A DNA stretch of 64,000 bases from Schistosoma haematobium (lineage: Eukaryota; Platyhelminthes; Trematoda; Strigeidida; Schistosomatidae), in assembly GCF_000699445.3 (NCBI RefSeq), contig NC_067199.1, forward strand, positions 31,914,902 through 31,978,901, in the 5' to 3' direction. Position numbers and translations under genes: made by a program. A model generated the notes under the pieces. That model saw nothing but the letters and a program-made list of their open reading frames with translations, had not been told where the DNA came from and did not search any database. Of this stretch, positions 12,305 to 24,305 are shown piece by piece (within the stretch, counting starts at the first letter, position 1; every line of letters starts with the position of its first letter).

Positions 12305-14613
12305 GCAGGTGAGTTGTTGTTACTGTCAGAGACTTCGACTACTGCTTCTATCCAGTCTGAATACAGCTGACTTTGTTTTAGACAAATAGTGTAGAACGTA
12401 AATAAAAAGGGATTAGAGATGGGTTACAGCCAAGAGAGTGTCAAACTCGATGGGATGCTCTTGATCGAACTTTTACAGAAGATTGAAGAAGCTAATAGTA
12501 GAGTTTGTGAGAAAGTACAGCTTAGCTTTCCCTAACGAACACACCTGCAATCCAGTAAATGAAAATGAGGCAGGAGACAACATTGTGATTGCAAACGGTG
12601 AACCTAAGTTGATGGCAGCAGGATTGAGTTTAAGGCATTTTACAACCCTTTGGATTACCTTATTGACTCTTTTCCCTCTAGTACTACAAGTATAATTTGA
12701 ATTCTCTCTTGCAAGTCAAGACTGTACGTGGAGTGCTCTGACATATACTGTATCTGTATCCCCACACAACATTATGAGGTAATCATTCCTCTCTTGCACA
12801 CATTCCCATAAATATTGTGACATCACTTCCCGAGGCCTGCTGTAAATATAAAAGTTTAGTGTTGTAGGTCTGCATGTTGGTTAGTGCTTTGCCACCGTTC
12901 ACTAGCAACCTATGACGAATGTTCTGGAGTTTTTAAGTGCAATAATTCGAAAGTCTTATAACGATTCTCCATTGATTTATAGCCCCGATCCGGACAATAC
13001 AGTCTCGTTAGCGACAGGAAAAGGAAAGAAGTTGTAGTCATCAGTAAACGTGTGCTGAACAAGCAATTGTTTGTTTACATGGGTGATGTTTCTTTGACCT
13101 ATATTCTTGATCATATTCCTTGGTCGCTTTTACATGGGAAAATGCACGTTATTGCATCGCGGTGTTAAGCTTTCACCGCTTTAAAACCACTGTTGCCAGA
13201 TGACTACAACATATTCGAGAGACTGGAAGGACCGTTCACTGAAGTACTTGGTTACAAACGAACATGAGGAAGACACGCAGCCATGCGTAACAGAGAAGCA
13301 GAAGAGGTAAATTGGTAAACGTATGCAATTCATTCATTTTTTGGGCTGTTACATACACAATGAGAGACTAATTATGCACCCTTGATGAACTAGAGGTTGC
13401 TAAAATGGAAGCCACATGCGTCTCAGTCTACTTTCTTGTTGTCAGTATTTTGTCTGAGAACTTTTCCCCTATAGCTAAGTAAGTATCCAGTGAGTAAATA
13501 TTCACAAAGCAGTTAATCTGAAACAGGTGTCCTCATCACACCTCCCATTGAGTTCAATTGCAGTTAGTAACCCGTAAATTTGAGTAGCCGTAATTATGAT
13601 AGCCAAATGTTGCACAGCGATGACACCAAAATGATTCTGAAAGCAGTCAGTGATCTTCCTGACAAGATGACCAAACTGCCTGCTTACATCAAAAGTTCAT
13701 CTATGGATACTTAGGACAGGTACAGCAATAGTCAAACAAAACGTGTCTAGCTTAAGTGCTGACACTGGAATTGGCAGCTACTCATACCATATGAGGGACT
13801 AAACGTAAGACAGGCATCAGTAATTACGGATTGTGCAGGACGATTCAAAGTTAGTTCACACAATAGTCTTAATATATTTATAGACGTTCTGTGTTCACGG
13901 TTCCAAAGCGCAATCTTCCCAGAGAAAGAAATAACGTAAGCCATTGATATTACGAGCCAGACTTTCTTACATAATGCAAGAAATAAAGTAAATACTCATG
14001 GATGTTGATCCAAAGAAAGGGTAAGCTAAATGTACTTTTGATTTGTTATTGAATACCTGTTTCTGACTTTGTACTAGTTTCTTGTAAACATTTATACTCA
14101 AATAGTTGTTTCCTGCCTATCATATTTTCAACTGGCTTCGCTAGTACTAACGTACTATTGGTACGCCATTAATATTTCAGATGGCGTTATGGATTCCTAG
14201 TTTAGATTATTGCTACGGCATTCATCTGTCTACTATGAGCAATTTGACTGTTTTGATATTGCTTTTGTAATTTAGAAGAGTAATTTTTTGTTAGAATACT
14301 TTGAACGACAATGCGACATCAACCTGATGTACGAAACGGAAATGTAGCCGCAATTGTTAAGAAATCGAAGATGTCGATTGTGAAAAGGCGATCTACTTGT
14401 ACTTTTTTAAAACTCAGACATACAATGTCATTTATAACGCATCAGTCTTCTAACTGCAGCAATGCCTATCTATCGCGTTCGTTATTGCAGATGCCGACAA
14501 GATAAGTTTACTTGAAATCGTACTTATTTGGCGGAGTTAACTGAAAGAAAACACGAATATATGCTTAGTAAATTGTAAGCACTTGTTATAATGTCGGTAG
14601 GCCTTCAAGGATA
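12305..14613. other. Region without recognisable genes
   Basis: Less AT-rich than the right half of the window. Short open frames (for example 12483-12695) have no domain, splice or repeat evidence. It may hold old transposon sequence too decayed to name. Confidence 0.35.
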
Positions 14614-14713
14614 ATGGCTAATCATGGAGTTTTTCCGAAAAACGTCGACGGGTTTCGCAGTAGTTTAAGAAAGTTTTGGAGAGAACCATATGATATCAAC
14701 GACATATCAACAG
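14614..14713 (+). other. Candidate first coding exon of an unidentified gene
   Basis: ATG-led frame (MANHGVFPKNVDGFRSS and onward, 33 codons plus 1 nt) ending exactly at a strong donor, ACAG|GTAAGTG. The composition looks protein-like, but no family is recognised and no matching downstream exon was found. Listed as a possibility only. Confidence 0.25.
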
Positions 14714-16889
14714 GTAAGTGCAATTCATGCCCAAAAAAGAAATTAGGGGGTGAGAATCATGCGTACCAACGCACTGATGCACAATAAGCTAGGAAACATT
14801 GGGTTATCGCATCATCTCAACACTCAGCCGACGACTTATTGATGAACGATTATTGAGAGGCTTTGGTGGTTCTGTTCGCTCTTTCTACCAAATCATGGTG
14901 CGCGGTAGTATGTGTTTTCCGGAATCCCAACGTCTGGCATACCTGAGCGAAGAGATGACTTTTAAAGGCTGGACCTTGGTCAGGAGGGTGTGAAAATGGA
15001 TTGACGTGACGGAAAACCTTATGTTAACTCTTGAAATTAACCACCCGTAGGATCACTGAAACGTCACTGAACCCTTGACAAAACCTTGGTCAACCATTTC
15101 TACGTTAGGCAGCATAACACTAAGCGTTCGACGGTTCCGCGCAATGTACTGGCTCATAATACAGTGACTACAGCGGTTACTCTGTCTTTTTTCTGCCACA
15201 ATTTCTTTAAGGAAGATGATGCTTGATTCTATACAATGATCAAAGAAGCCACAAGGCATAGATACCACTACAGGGTAATCCAAATATGTTCGTGATAAAA
15301 TCTAGGATGTCACACTGTTTTCATCCAGCTAGAGTGCACCCACTATCAATGATGATTATGTACATCACATCAGACTAGGCGGGCACATTAGTTGTAGGTA
15401 TCAGTAGAAGATGGCTGATGACTGCAATCACCTCACTGTGGTATTTATACGAAATAATGATTCTTTTGTACTTGATGGCCCGCTGATTACGAATTCCAAG
15501 CATAATACTTTAGTTTCTGTCCATCTAGTTTTACCTGCCTTAAATTGCACCATTCCGTTAGCTCTTAGTACATTTATCCAAATACCTCTAGTCATCATGC
15601 TCATCCAATCAGAAACATGGTGTAGATCACCAGCGTTAATGATCTGTGTTGAAACATTGTAGGCCTACTCGAGTAAAACGGAAACGGTGTGATGAACCAG
15701 GTAACTTCCACGTCAGACCTTGCTGTCAGCACCTAACGTGGATTACTCCTTCGTCTTATCGAGGTACTATGCCTACTTTGAAGACCGTACAACACAAGAC
15801 CTCATTATGGGAATATATTAGTAAGAACATGTACAGAGAAGATAGTGTGACTACCACTGCGTGGGCCGGTCCTTGGCATACGATTAAATGATGGGCGTTG
15901 GTTGTCAGTGACATTGTCAGGGATCGATGAACTCTTTGATATTCAATGAACAACAGTCGGATTATTTGGCTAGGTCTCAGTGGCATTCTACTGGCCCTAC
16001 AATGGTAATTCCCCTAGTCGCTACTGTGTGTTGGCCATTTGTTTCTGATCGTCGTTACCACTATGCAATTATATGGCTTAGTTAGTTGTCATGATTGGGT
16101 CTTGCCACACTGGAATCGCCAGGTACTTCCTGACGGTCCTTCGTACAGACCATGTTCTATCTGACCTAACCTTTGAATGCTTAGTCATATTACCTGGATC
16201 GTTTTTGTACACAGAATGAAGTGTACTATAAGTTTTAAAATACACATTGTTCTGTCTTATGAACTTGTCCACTGCTTTAGACGACGAGAGGTAATGTATG
16301 GATGTGTGCATGGTTGTCTAACTTTGTAGTGAACTATCCTATCAAAGAACCCACAGTTACGTCTCTTAATAAAGCCATAGTGAGCGCCTAAAATTCGCAG
16401 ACAACTAGCGAGCCATTCTAAAGTGAGTTTGAGTAATTCAAACATTCCATTAGGTTCAGGATGACGTTGAGAATAAGTGTTGGGAATTAGGATTGTGATC
16501 TGAGGTTTTTGGCCCAGATTAGGTGTGCTAGATTGTGGGATAGTAGGGAATTTGTTACTTATGTATTCCAAGAATAGATCGAAAATACATATCTCAGACT
16601 GATAGAAATTTATATATCACTAGAAAGAAGTGATTCATTTATTCCAAATACGTTGACGGATAGGGTCATTTGTTGCAAATAGCATGATTAAATCATCACG
16701 AGGTGAAAAGTAAATTTCTGACGTTTGTCATTTTTTTCAGAGAAAATAACCTGACCATTTGGTTCCTGTCTTCTTGTTAAAATAAGAGTTAGCTCATTCG
16801 ATGGACATGCTGTGAGTGATGACTGAAGAAGTGAGAAGCGGACCGTTATATTCCAGTGGCTTGTACGAACATAAATAAGCAACTTAGCA
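14714..16889. other. Region without recognisable genes
   Basis: Several overlapping medium-length open frames on both strands (for example 15411-15662, 15646-15891, 16257-16571), none with a recognisable domain. Such mosaics are typical of decayed transposons, but none can be identified. Confidence 0.35.
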
Positions 16890-17145
16890 GGCTGAATAGG
16901 TGGATAGCACGCACATTACGAAAGTCATCAAGATGTATAACGAGACAAGCCCTAACTCGGAAACCCGAAGTCATTTGTAAAGGAGGAAAGCTAAACAAGA
17001 CACCGGGCATAGAATTTGAGACAGACATCAAAAGAATTAATAACAATTAAAAACAATTCTAAAGGAAAGCCCACGAAAGAGTTGGTTTGAGAATCCTAGT
17101 CCGTAGCCTATTCTCCTTCACGAGGAGTAGAGTAATAAGGAAGAA
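16890..17145 (+). pseudogene. RTE C-terminal fragment
   Basis: The plus strand reads RWIARTLRKSSRCITRQALT followed by a decayed GKxxKTPxxE block, ADIKRINNN and ERVGLRILVRS, matching the last 80 or so residues of the intact RTE frame at 47182-49818. It ends at a CACGAGGAGTAG block equivalent to the element's 3' end. It is 5'-truncated and full of substitutions. Confidence 0.8.
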
Positions 17146-18527
17146 AAATAAAATTGAATTCTCTATGTTGTCTCTCTAACGCACTTTATGTAAGATTTTC
17201 GTGTAGCTCAGGTGATCGTTTGTATTTGACAGCTTTCCGTGTAATACGCTTTTGATATGTGTGTACTTATATGGATATGGAAATGTCTTCATACATACAT
17301 TTCCTGAAGTAGCTTTTTGTTGTTCTCTTTATTACATGTAATGTTACTTCTATTTCTCTTTGTATTCGAGCGCATTTCATTAGAACTTGATTTTGGACTA
17401 CTGTCGACAAATCGTTTCCAATATCTAAATTGTGATCAAGTAATCTTGCGTCAAAGTGGAGTTCGCTAACAGACTCAGTTTTGCTTTACTTAATATTCCT
17501 GATTTACGCTTCCAATATTGGACTACTGTTCATAAGTTGTTCCTGTGTATACTGATTCGTTTTGTTCTGCATCTCTGGGGTCGTACTGTGTTTTCTCTTT
17601 TCCAGGGACATTTATTATCGGTAGTCGGGAGTGAGTGGTATAGTTCTTGGGTTAAATACGCAATTGTTGTTCGGTAGCTGTTTGTTAACTCTTGGAGCAG
17701 ACTGACAGACCGTCGTTTTTGTTTACATCGAGTAGTATTTCTTGAATGGTGGAAGCATACCTCTTTACTGTAACAAGCAACTGGTCGATGTTTTTGCAAC
17801 TATAGTCCTTGTTGCCCAACAGTTTGTATTTATCAAGTGCTGTTACAATCAGCGTCTGTAACTGCTGTAAAAAGAAATTTTTCGGCATGCATTGTCTTGT
17901 TTAAAAATGTTTAGTGGCCCTGGAATATCTGACTCCAGTTAGATCGTATGAATGATTGTTACTGAATGATTGCTATCGAAATATACATCCTGGCTACCCT
18001 CGTATATATTTATCAACTTATATCGCGTTGGTGAATAAAGGAATTAAATAAGCCAAATATGATAATGAATTTTGAATACGTGTTTTTCATATAATCGTTG
18101 GTCGAGATGTAAACCAACTCAATTTATTCAAGAGTTAATCGATATCTATAGTCAGAAGAAAATAAGTTTCGTATATGTGATGAGTCAGATAAGAAACGTA
18201 CCCACATACGCTTACACAACAACAATCAAGGTTAGTAAGCCAGCAAGTCACAAGATCAAAATGTGTTTTGAGAAGAATGAACAGAGTAGTCTGCCAGGAA
18301 ACTAGAAAAACCTAAGTGGGCTTAACATAGAGCTAGACACTACAGGTGTCATGAATATTCAGGGATTGAAGGCTCCGCAGTTTTTTATAACTTTATAATC
18401 GTGGATTGTAAACTCAGTCAAGCCAGAAGTCAGGAATGAAGAAGCTCGAAGGCATCTATGGTAGGTGGTCAACCTGTCGAGGAAGATATGGTCTAAGGTG
18501 ACTAGTTGATGCGAGGGATGCGCAGGA
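17146..18527. other. Region without recognisable genes
   Basis: No open frame with domain evidence. The 77-codon frame at 18072 and smaller ones are unsupported. Confidence 0.35.
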
Positions 18528-18700
18528 CGGTATACTTAACGGTGACCTGTTGCGGCTGGCTGACTGAGCGCCTTCAGCAAGGGCGTGTCCAGTAAAATTA
18601 ATGAGGTCAGTATCAATTTTGAAGACTTACAAAACAATTTTTGAGGGTTCATTTACCGTTGCAACTTTGTGCCTATATTTCTCCATTTTCAAAAACACAT
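18528..18700 (+). repeat. Unclassified 180-bp dispersed repeat, copy 2
   Basis: Shares TGACTGAGCGCCTTCAGC, the GTCCAGTAAAA block, a GGTCAGTATCAA block, GAAGACTTAC and a TTTACCGTTGCAAC block with the copies at 8598 (minus) and 20140 (plus). Confidence 0.65.
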
Positions 18701-21390
18701 GTACTGGCTCATTTGTACGGTTTTGGACGTTCTTATACGAAAATTACCATCTATCAACGTTTATAGTTACCCATAAACTGGATCTGTAGTAGTGTCGCTT
18801 AATACACCCTTCGACATTTCCTCATGAATCTATTGATTTTGGATCTCTCGATACTGATCGAAGATTTTCCACACACTTCGTTCACTAAATGCACTGCTGA
18901 TCTCACTTCAGCTGTTTTATCCTTAGGAGGTCCACATATAGAAAACTCTCTTAATAACCCTTGTATTTGTTTTCACAGGATTGTGTCACAGACGGCAGTT
19001 GGACTAAGAACTTTAATAAATCACGGATATATACGATGTTGTTTGTGAAGCTTCCCGTGTTAAGGTCGAACCAGTGATAAGGACAACATTGTTTAGGACA
19101 CGGAGTAGATAGACCTAGACCTTAACGGTTTTTATTTTTACTGCATTCCGTTCATTTTTGCTTCCAGACAGTCTTTGAGACATTAAAATGTTGGAATGGT
19201 AATACACGTTTGTACTGTTTCCATAGTGTTCAGACCAAGAAACAAGTGTGAGAACATCATCCAGCCATTCCGTTCCAAGACGTATCTGAAGTTCACGATT
19301 TTGTAATGTTCACCTATATATAAGTTGGCATCTAGGTTTTTGGTGCTTCGTCCACTAAATGAATAAGTGAGAAAGTGGGGAATAAAAAAGAACAAGAAGA
19401 AACGTAAACCAGCTTTTAAGTAAGGAGGTAGAATTTATTTAAAATTGTTCCTGAAAAAAATCTAACGACATTAAGTATTGATCAAAAATAAAGAGAAAAC
19501 AGTCAGATAACTGAATCTAGAACTCAATAACAGTAGGACGTCAAATACGTTAAAACATATGTTTTCCGTGCATGTGATGGGTGTGGTGAAACATCTTATT
19601 CCCACAAATAAACCCGCGTCATTGAGTCAGAACAGTGGAGATCCATGACTTTTAACGATGTTAAAAACGGTACAACCGATAATTAGTAGTTAGGGACTTT
19701 AAGTATCTCAAAAAATCCAAAACACCATGAATCTCAATATACGGGCACTTTAAGATGACTTAGTGACGTACTTCAAGGATAGCAAAAATCGATAATGGGC
19801 GATATGTTTAGTACATGAACGTATAAAAGCTCATAGAGATAAGATGGATGTGATACTAATAAATTGAGTGTAGGCTAAAAGTAAAGATGGTATACTTGAA
19901 CAGTACTTTCGCCGGTGGATGCAGACATTTATAATAAAAACAATTAAATGATCAACTTAGGGACATCAGATTATTGAAATGTAAAGATGCCACAAGTGTT
20001 TGGAGTTTGACAAAACCTTAACCAGTAACAACTTTTATAATCGAGACGTGCCAACCCAGTGGAATTAAAAATCAGAAGCAATGAGGTTCGAAGATATATT
20101 AGATAGAAAATAGATATGTCGAGAAATGATTAATCTGAGCTCTCTAGCGGCTGCAGGAGATGTGAAGCACGGCGTACACAATCGTGATCTGGTGTGGATG
20201 CGTGACTGAGCGCCTTCAGCTAAGTGAGTCCATTAAAACCAATGCGGTCAGTATCAAATGTTGAAGACTTTCAGAGACATTAGGTTTAGGGATTTATTTA
20301 CCGCTACAAACGCTAAGAATATGAATTGATTATACGTCAAAATGGATAATCTGTAGCGTGGCGTCGAGTTGAGGTTAATTAAGAACACCGCTACCAAGAA
20401 ACACGTGCCAAGTAAATCAGAAGGCGTAGGTTGAACGTAACCAAAGAAACCCATAAAATCCCCGAGAAGCCAAATACCAGAAGGCAATTAATGGACCAAG
20501 TCGATGTTTATTTGCTGGCGATCTCGTGGCATCGAAAGGATACCGAGATCGTGCCAGGATACAAGCTTGGTTACAGAACGTAACCGAATTCGCGCGAAGT
20601 TACAATCAAAGTGTAAGTATGAGAATGGAAGCACAAAATAGCTGTCATTAGCACAGTTAAACAAAAGCACATTAAAACAAACACTGGTACAGTTGATTAT
20701 AATAAGAATTGTTTCTATTAAACCAGTCGTGTTCTCGTGATAAATGGTGAGTCACTACAAATCTTTCCCGCCAACTCAGGGATAATGTCCTGTCCAATAT
20801 CGATAAGAATATGACGCATTAAGTCGCTCCAAAGTTGAGCAGCTAACTGTAAGATATTAGTTATTTTAGAAATACAAGAAACATATAGTTGATTACCTGT
20901 CCGAAACAATAAACGTTTCTTACAGTAGCGAGATAAAGTCTCCATCTCTCTGTGTCCACCAATGTTAGTTATAAAGGAATTATTGTGGTCTTTTGAAGAC
21001 TAGAATCTATTGATTTCAAATTTCGAACCTAACTAAAATATTTGGTAATCCCAGTGTTAATCGTTAAATCATGGTAAGGTCTTTCGTAAGTAAATGGTCG
21101 TTTCTGAGTGTAAATATTGTTTACGGTTATCAGTATTCTTTCGAGAAAGTGAACTATCTCAAGACTGAATATTTTCAAAAGACAATTGCCATCTTTGTAA
21201 AGCTGATTGCTAGTATTGAAGACTTAGTATACAGTTTGTTCAACTCCTAAAACAACTACTGGGACAGAAAATGCACAAGCATTTTCCCAGGATACAACCT
21301 TATTAAAATAATTGCGCGCTTCGTTGACAGTTTTTCCAGCACATGGTAGTTATATCAGTAAGTCTGAAAATTAATAGGATGATATTGATG
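18701..21390. other. Rest of this stretch (outside repeat copy 3): no gene seen
   Basis: Short open frames on both strands with no recognisable content. No RNA gene seen. Confidence 0.35.
20140..20330 (+). repeat. Unclassified 180-bp dispersed repeat, copy 3
   Basis: Closest to copy 1: AGCACGGCGT, AATCGTGATCTGGTG, GAGCGCCTTCAGCTAAGTGA, GGTCAGTATCAAATGTTGAA and TTTATTTACCGCTACAA occur in the same order. It might be the 3' end or LTR of an unnamed element. Confidence 0.7.
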
Positions 21391-21638
21391 ACTTTTTACT
21401 ATGCTCTTATGGCACCTCACTCATACTTGAGTCTGTATACACTTAATTTCATCAAGCCCTTCAATTAATTTACCTAAAAGACAGTGTCGTTCGAAAATTG
21501 CTATTTGTCTGTATCGCCGTATTGCTATTATTATCATATCTGAGTGAGCGTGCGTGATCACGAGCTATGGCTTATACACGTATTCCTCTTTCTAGATTAA
21601 ATGTTACTTGATTAAATCCCTCTCTGATTCATTCGCTT

Positions 21639-21682
<44 letters not shown>

Positions 21683-21860
21683 GCTTTGATTCACTAGGAT
21701 TTACATGAATCCGGATTGTGTGCATGTGAACTTGTCATATATGCTGTACACTAATAAACCATGATAAATGCTTCGTATTGTCTTTTGGAATTTATGTACC
21801 GTTGGGAGTTATGTAGTGACAGTTATCTGGATGTGTGATATAGGAAAACTTAGAAATTAT
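21391..21860. repeat. Dispersed repeat with internal (TA)n, copy 1
   Basis: Contains (TA)19-20 at 21642-21680. On both sides it resembles 41350-41880: the left side shares a TTAT(G/A)GCACCTCA block followed by TTGAGT, and the right side shares a CTAATAAA block followed by a C/T-rich stretch. It could be a solo LTR (internal TATA-like and AATAAA-like parts), but no TG...CA ends or target duplication were established. Confidence 0.45.
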
Positions 21861-22642
21861 CTCGGAGATATTCCACTACACTTTCTATCATGGCTGAACC
21901 AACCACTATATATGTATACACAAGTGAAGGTTTGACACGAATAAATGTAATCAAAATGGAGGTGTATGAACCGGAGAAAAGGACCTTAGCACAAGCAAAC
22001 AAAACTAGTAGTCTCAACACTGTAACACAGTTGTCAGAGGAACGCAATAATTTGGTTTGAAACTACTGTCAATTTATCACATATAAACTTATCTACGATG
22101 TGATTATAAACCATCCACAGTTAAATTATTTATAAGAGTTATTTAGAGTTTCATATTAAGATTGTCTATTTGATATCTTCATATTTCTTTTTATTCTACA
22201 ATATTAGAATTAGAATTGAGCCAGCACCCTAGGTAGTATGATTCGGACTTATGAAAACCCTTCAATTATTAGGATAAGTTATGCTTTCCTCCTATTTGGT
22301 TAGTCGTAAAATGACTTTATGAAGATTACACTCATAGCATTGCCTCATGATCTATCTCATCTGAATAACGTAACAACTATCCACCAATGACATTCTAAAT
22401 ATTTTAACATCATCTATATTGTGATTACTATAATTGTTAATGCGAAATGTTATGTGTTAATTGTGTACATAAAATGTTTAGTCAACCAATATGATTATGC
22501 AAATAAGCTAAATCTCTTACAAATATCACATCTAATAAGTAAATAAAGGACTAAAGCTGGTCAAAGGATTATAAACACTAATTCACTTTCAGATTTTGAG
22601 TTTTCTAAATTTATCACAGAATTATTAAGAATCAATATTATA
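21861..22642. other. 5' flank of the 497-aa gene
   Basis: AT-rich; the promoter and 5' UTR of the following plus-strand frame presumably lie here. A TTTCAG acceptor-like site at about 22593 could mark a spliced 5' UTR or trans-splice site. No coding sequence recognised. Confidence 0.35.
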
Positions 22643-24136
22643 ATGACATCTTCGTCAATGTCAGTATTTACCTTAAGTTATCTTGGACATTCTACTATTC
22701 AAAAATCTAATGATTGTGAACTGGAAACAATTTATGAATTATTGATTGATTATTATTTGAAATTTCTTCGACAAATATCGTCTTCAAAACTGACTGCATC
22801 ATCTGTATCACCAAATAATTACAAACCTGTTTTATCTTATAAAACAGTAATGACAGAAAATTATGACAGTGTAATATTAGCCATTGGAAATGGTCATATT
22901 CTTATCAAATCATTAGATTACAAAGGAAATAAAAAAAAGGATGACAAATCGAAAAATTCATCAGTATTATCGTCGTTATCATCACAAATGGATGAAGATT
23001 TTTCGGCGTATCAATTGATCTATTTTAACTGTTATTACTTTGAAGTCGTAACACCTGTTGGGAGTAATATTAGTCATAATAGTGCTCACACTGGTAACAA
23101 TAATAAGAATCGTGATCACTGTTACGCTTATTTTCGTCGAATAATCGATACACGTCGTTGTATCCCTGAGGATGCATTGATCAAGTTAGATAATCAAATA
23201 ACAAGTTGGTTATTACGTTATCGCACAGTATTACGTCCGCCATTGATTTATTTTATGGTCCCTCGTTTATCAGCGAACGGTGAGAATTGTTTAACTTGTT
23301 ATGTATTTCTAGCGGAAAACATACAAATCGGTTTAAATGTTTTACGTTGCTTTTCGGAATTGCGAAAATCATCTCCAGAGACAAACATTTTACCGAGAAC
23401 ATTGTGTAAATGTGATGCTTTAAAACCGATTAAGAGTGGGGCAATTCATTATCAATCAAAAAAGCTGAATGATAAATTAAATACAAATAAGTACGAGAAT
23501 TCTCAAGCAAACTATTTAAATGTTACAGAACAGAAACATTGTGAATGTTGTCAGCATAATCTAAAGTGTAAAGAATCTCCTTTATTATCAGAGAGAGCAA
23601 CTAGATCACATATTGACCTGTTACAACGATTAAATTATCCATCTACATCAGAACCATCTATGAATGTTGTTTGTCCACAATGCAATTTAAAATATTATCC
23701 AGTTCATTCTAATCTATGTGAAAAGCACCGATCAAAGATAATCCAAATGAAGCTTGGTATTGAAGCAATGGATTACTACTATAATAACCATTCACAATAT
23801 CAACAAAAACGTATCACTAATTCCGAAATTTCGAAACCAAATAATCGTAGAAGAGATTATTCAGCTCCAACACAACTAGAGCATCGAGTGAATCATACAC
23901 ATATTGATCCATACGGTCAAGAATGCCCACTTTGTCAGGTTAATGCCAACAGTGATTTTAGCACATCTGAACATACTGGAAGACCGTGTTGTCGATATAA
24001 AATTAACGAGCGTACACGATCAAGTAATAGAACTCGTCAATCTTGTTCAGCATCACGTTATTTTATCTCAAAATCAAGAGATAATTCAAAATACTGTCAT
24101 GCTCATTTAGGTGGATCGTTAGAATTGTTGCCTTAA
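22643..24136 (+). CDS. Single-exon protein, PTB-like N-terminal region and Cys-rich tail (497 aa)
   Basis: An uninterrupted ATG-to-stop frame of 497 codons, far longer than chance in DNA this AT-rich, with Asn/Ser-rich low-complexity linkers typical of fluke proteins. Residues 7-250 resemble a PTB/PID fold in weak outline: VFTLSYLGHSTI (first strand), a helix-like segment 27-46, then SWLLRYRTVLRPPLIYFMVP and NCLTCYVFLAENIQIGLNVL, like the last strand and C-terminal helix of PTB domains. FAM43-type proteins share this layout and are usually single-exon, but this is inference. The C-terminal half has metal-binding-like clusters: C344-x2-C347-x7-H-x3-C359-x2-H362, HCECC near 300, C428-x2-C431 and PCC near 450. 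A polyadenylation signal AATAAA lies at 24300. No neighbour suggests a function. Confidence 0.8.
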   Translation: MTSSSMSVFTLSYLGHSTIQKSNDCELETIYELLIDYYLKFLRQISSSKLTASSVSPNNYKPVLSYKTVMTENYDSVILAIGNGHILIKSLDYKGNKKKDDKSKNSSVLSSLSSQMDEDFSAYQLIYFNCYYFEVVTPVGSNISHNSAHTGNNNKNRDHCYAYFRRIIDTRRCIPEDALIKLDNQITSWLLRYRTVLRPPLIYFMVPRLSANGENCLTCYVFLAENIQIGLNVLRCFSELRKSSPETNILPRTLCKCDALKPIKSGAIHYQSKKLNDKLNTNKYENSQANYLNVTEQKHCECCQHNLKCKESPLLSERATRSHIDLLQRLNYPSTSEPSMNVVCPQCNLKYYPVHSNLCEKHRSKIIQMKLGIEAMDYYYNNHSQYQQKRITNSEISKPNNRRRDYSAPTQLEHRVNHTHIDPYGQECPLCQVNANSDFSTSEHTGRPCCRYKINERTRSSNRTRQSCSASRYFISKSRDNSKYCHAHLGGSLELLP

Positions 24137-24299
24137 ATGAAACATAATATTTAATATTGAATTATGCTTATCCATCTCTGAATTTTGTGCGATTGAAAAA
24201 AACCCACTATTCGCTTTTATCAAGCATATCCTCTTATTTTCAAATTTTTACTGTATAATGAGTTGTAGATAGTACTCTATCACATTTCACTATTGTTTT

Positions 24300-24305
24300 A
24301 ATAAA
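24300..24305 (+). terminator. Candidate polyadenylation signal AATAAA
   Basis: First AATAAA after the stop at 24136, about 165 bp downstream and in the same strand sense. Position-based inference only. Confidence 0.4.

Noticed and set aside
12065..12307. Plus-strand internal exon between a good acceptor and donor
   Set aside because: All three plus frames contain stops; at most a terminal exon of about 20 codons, with no partner.
15646..16571. Overlapping frames on both strands considered as a possible transposase
   Set aside because: No catalytic motif, terminal repeats or homologous second copy could be found.
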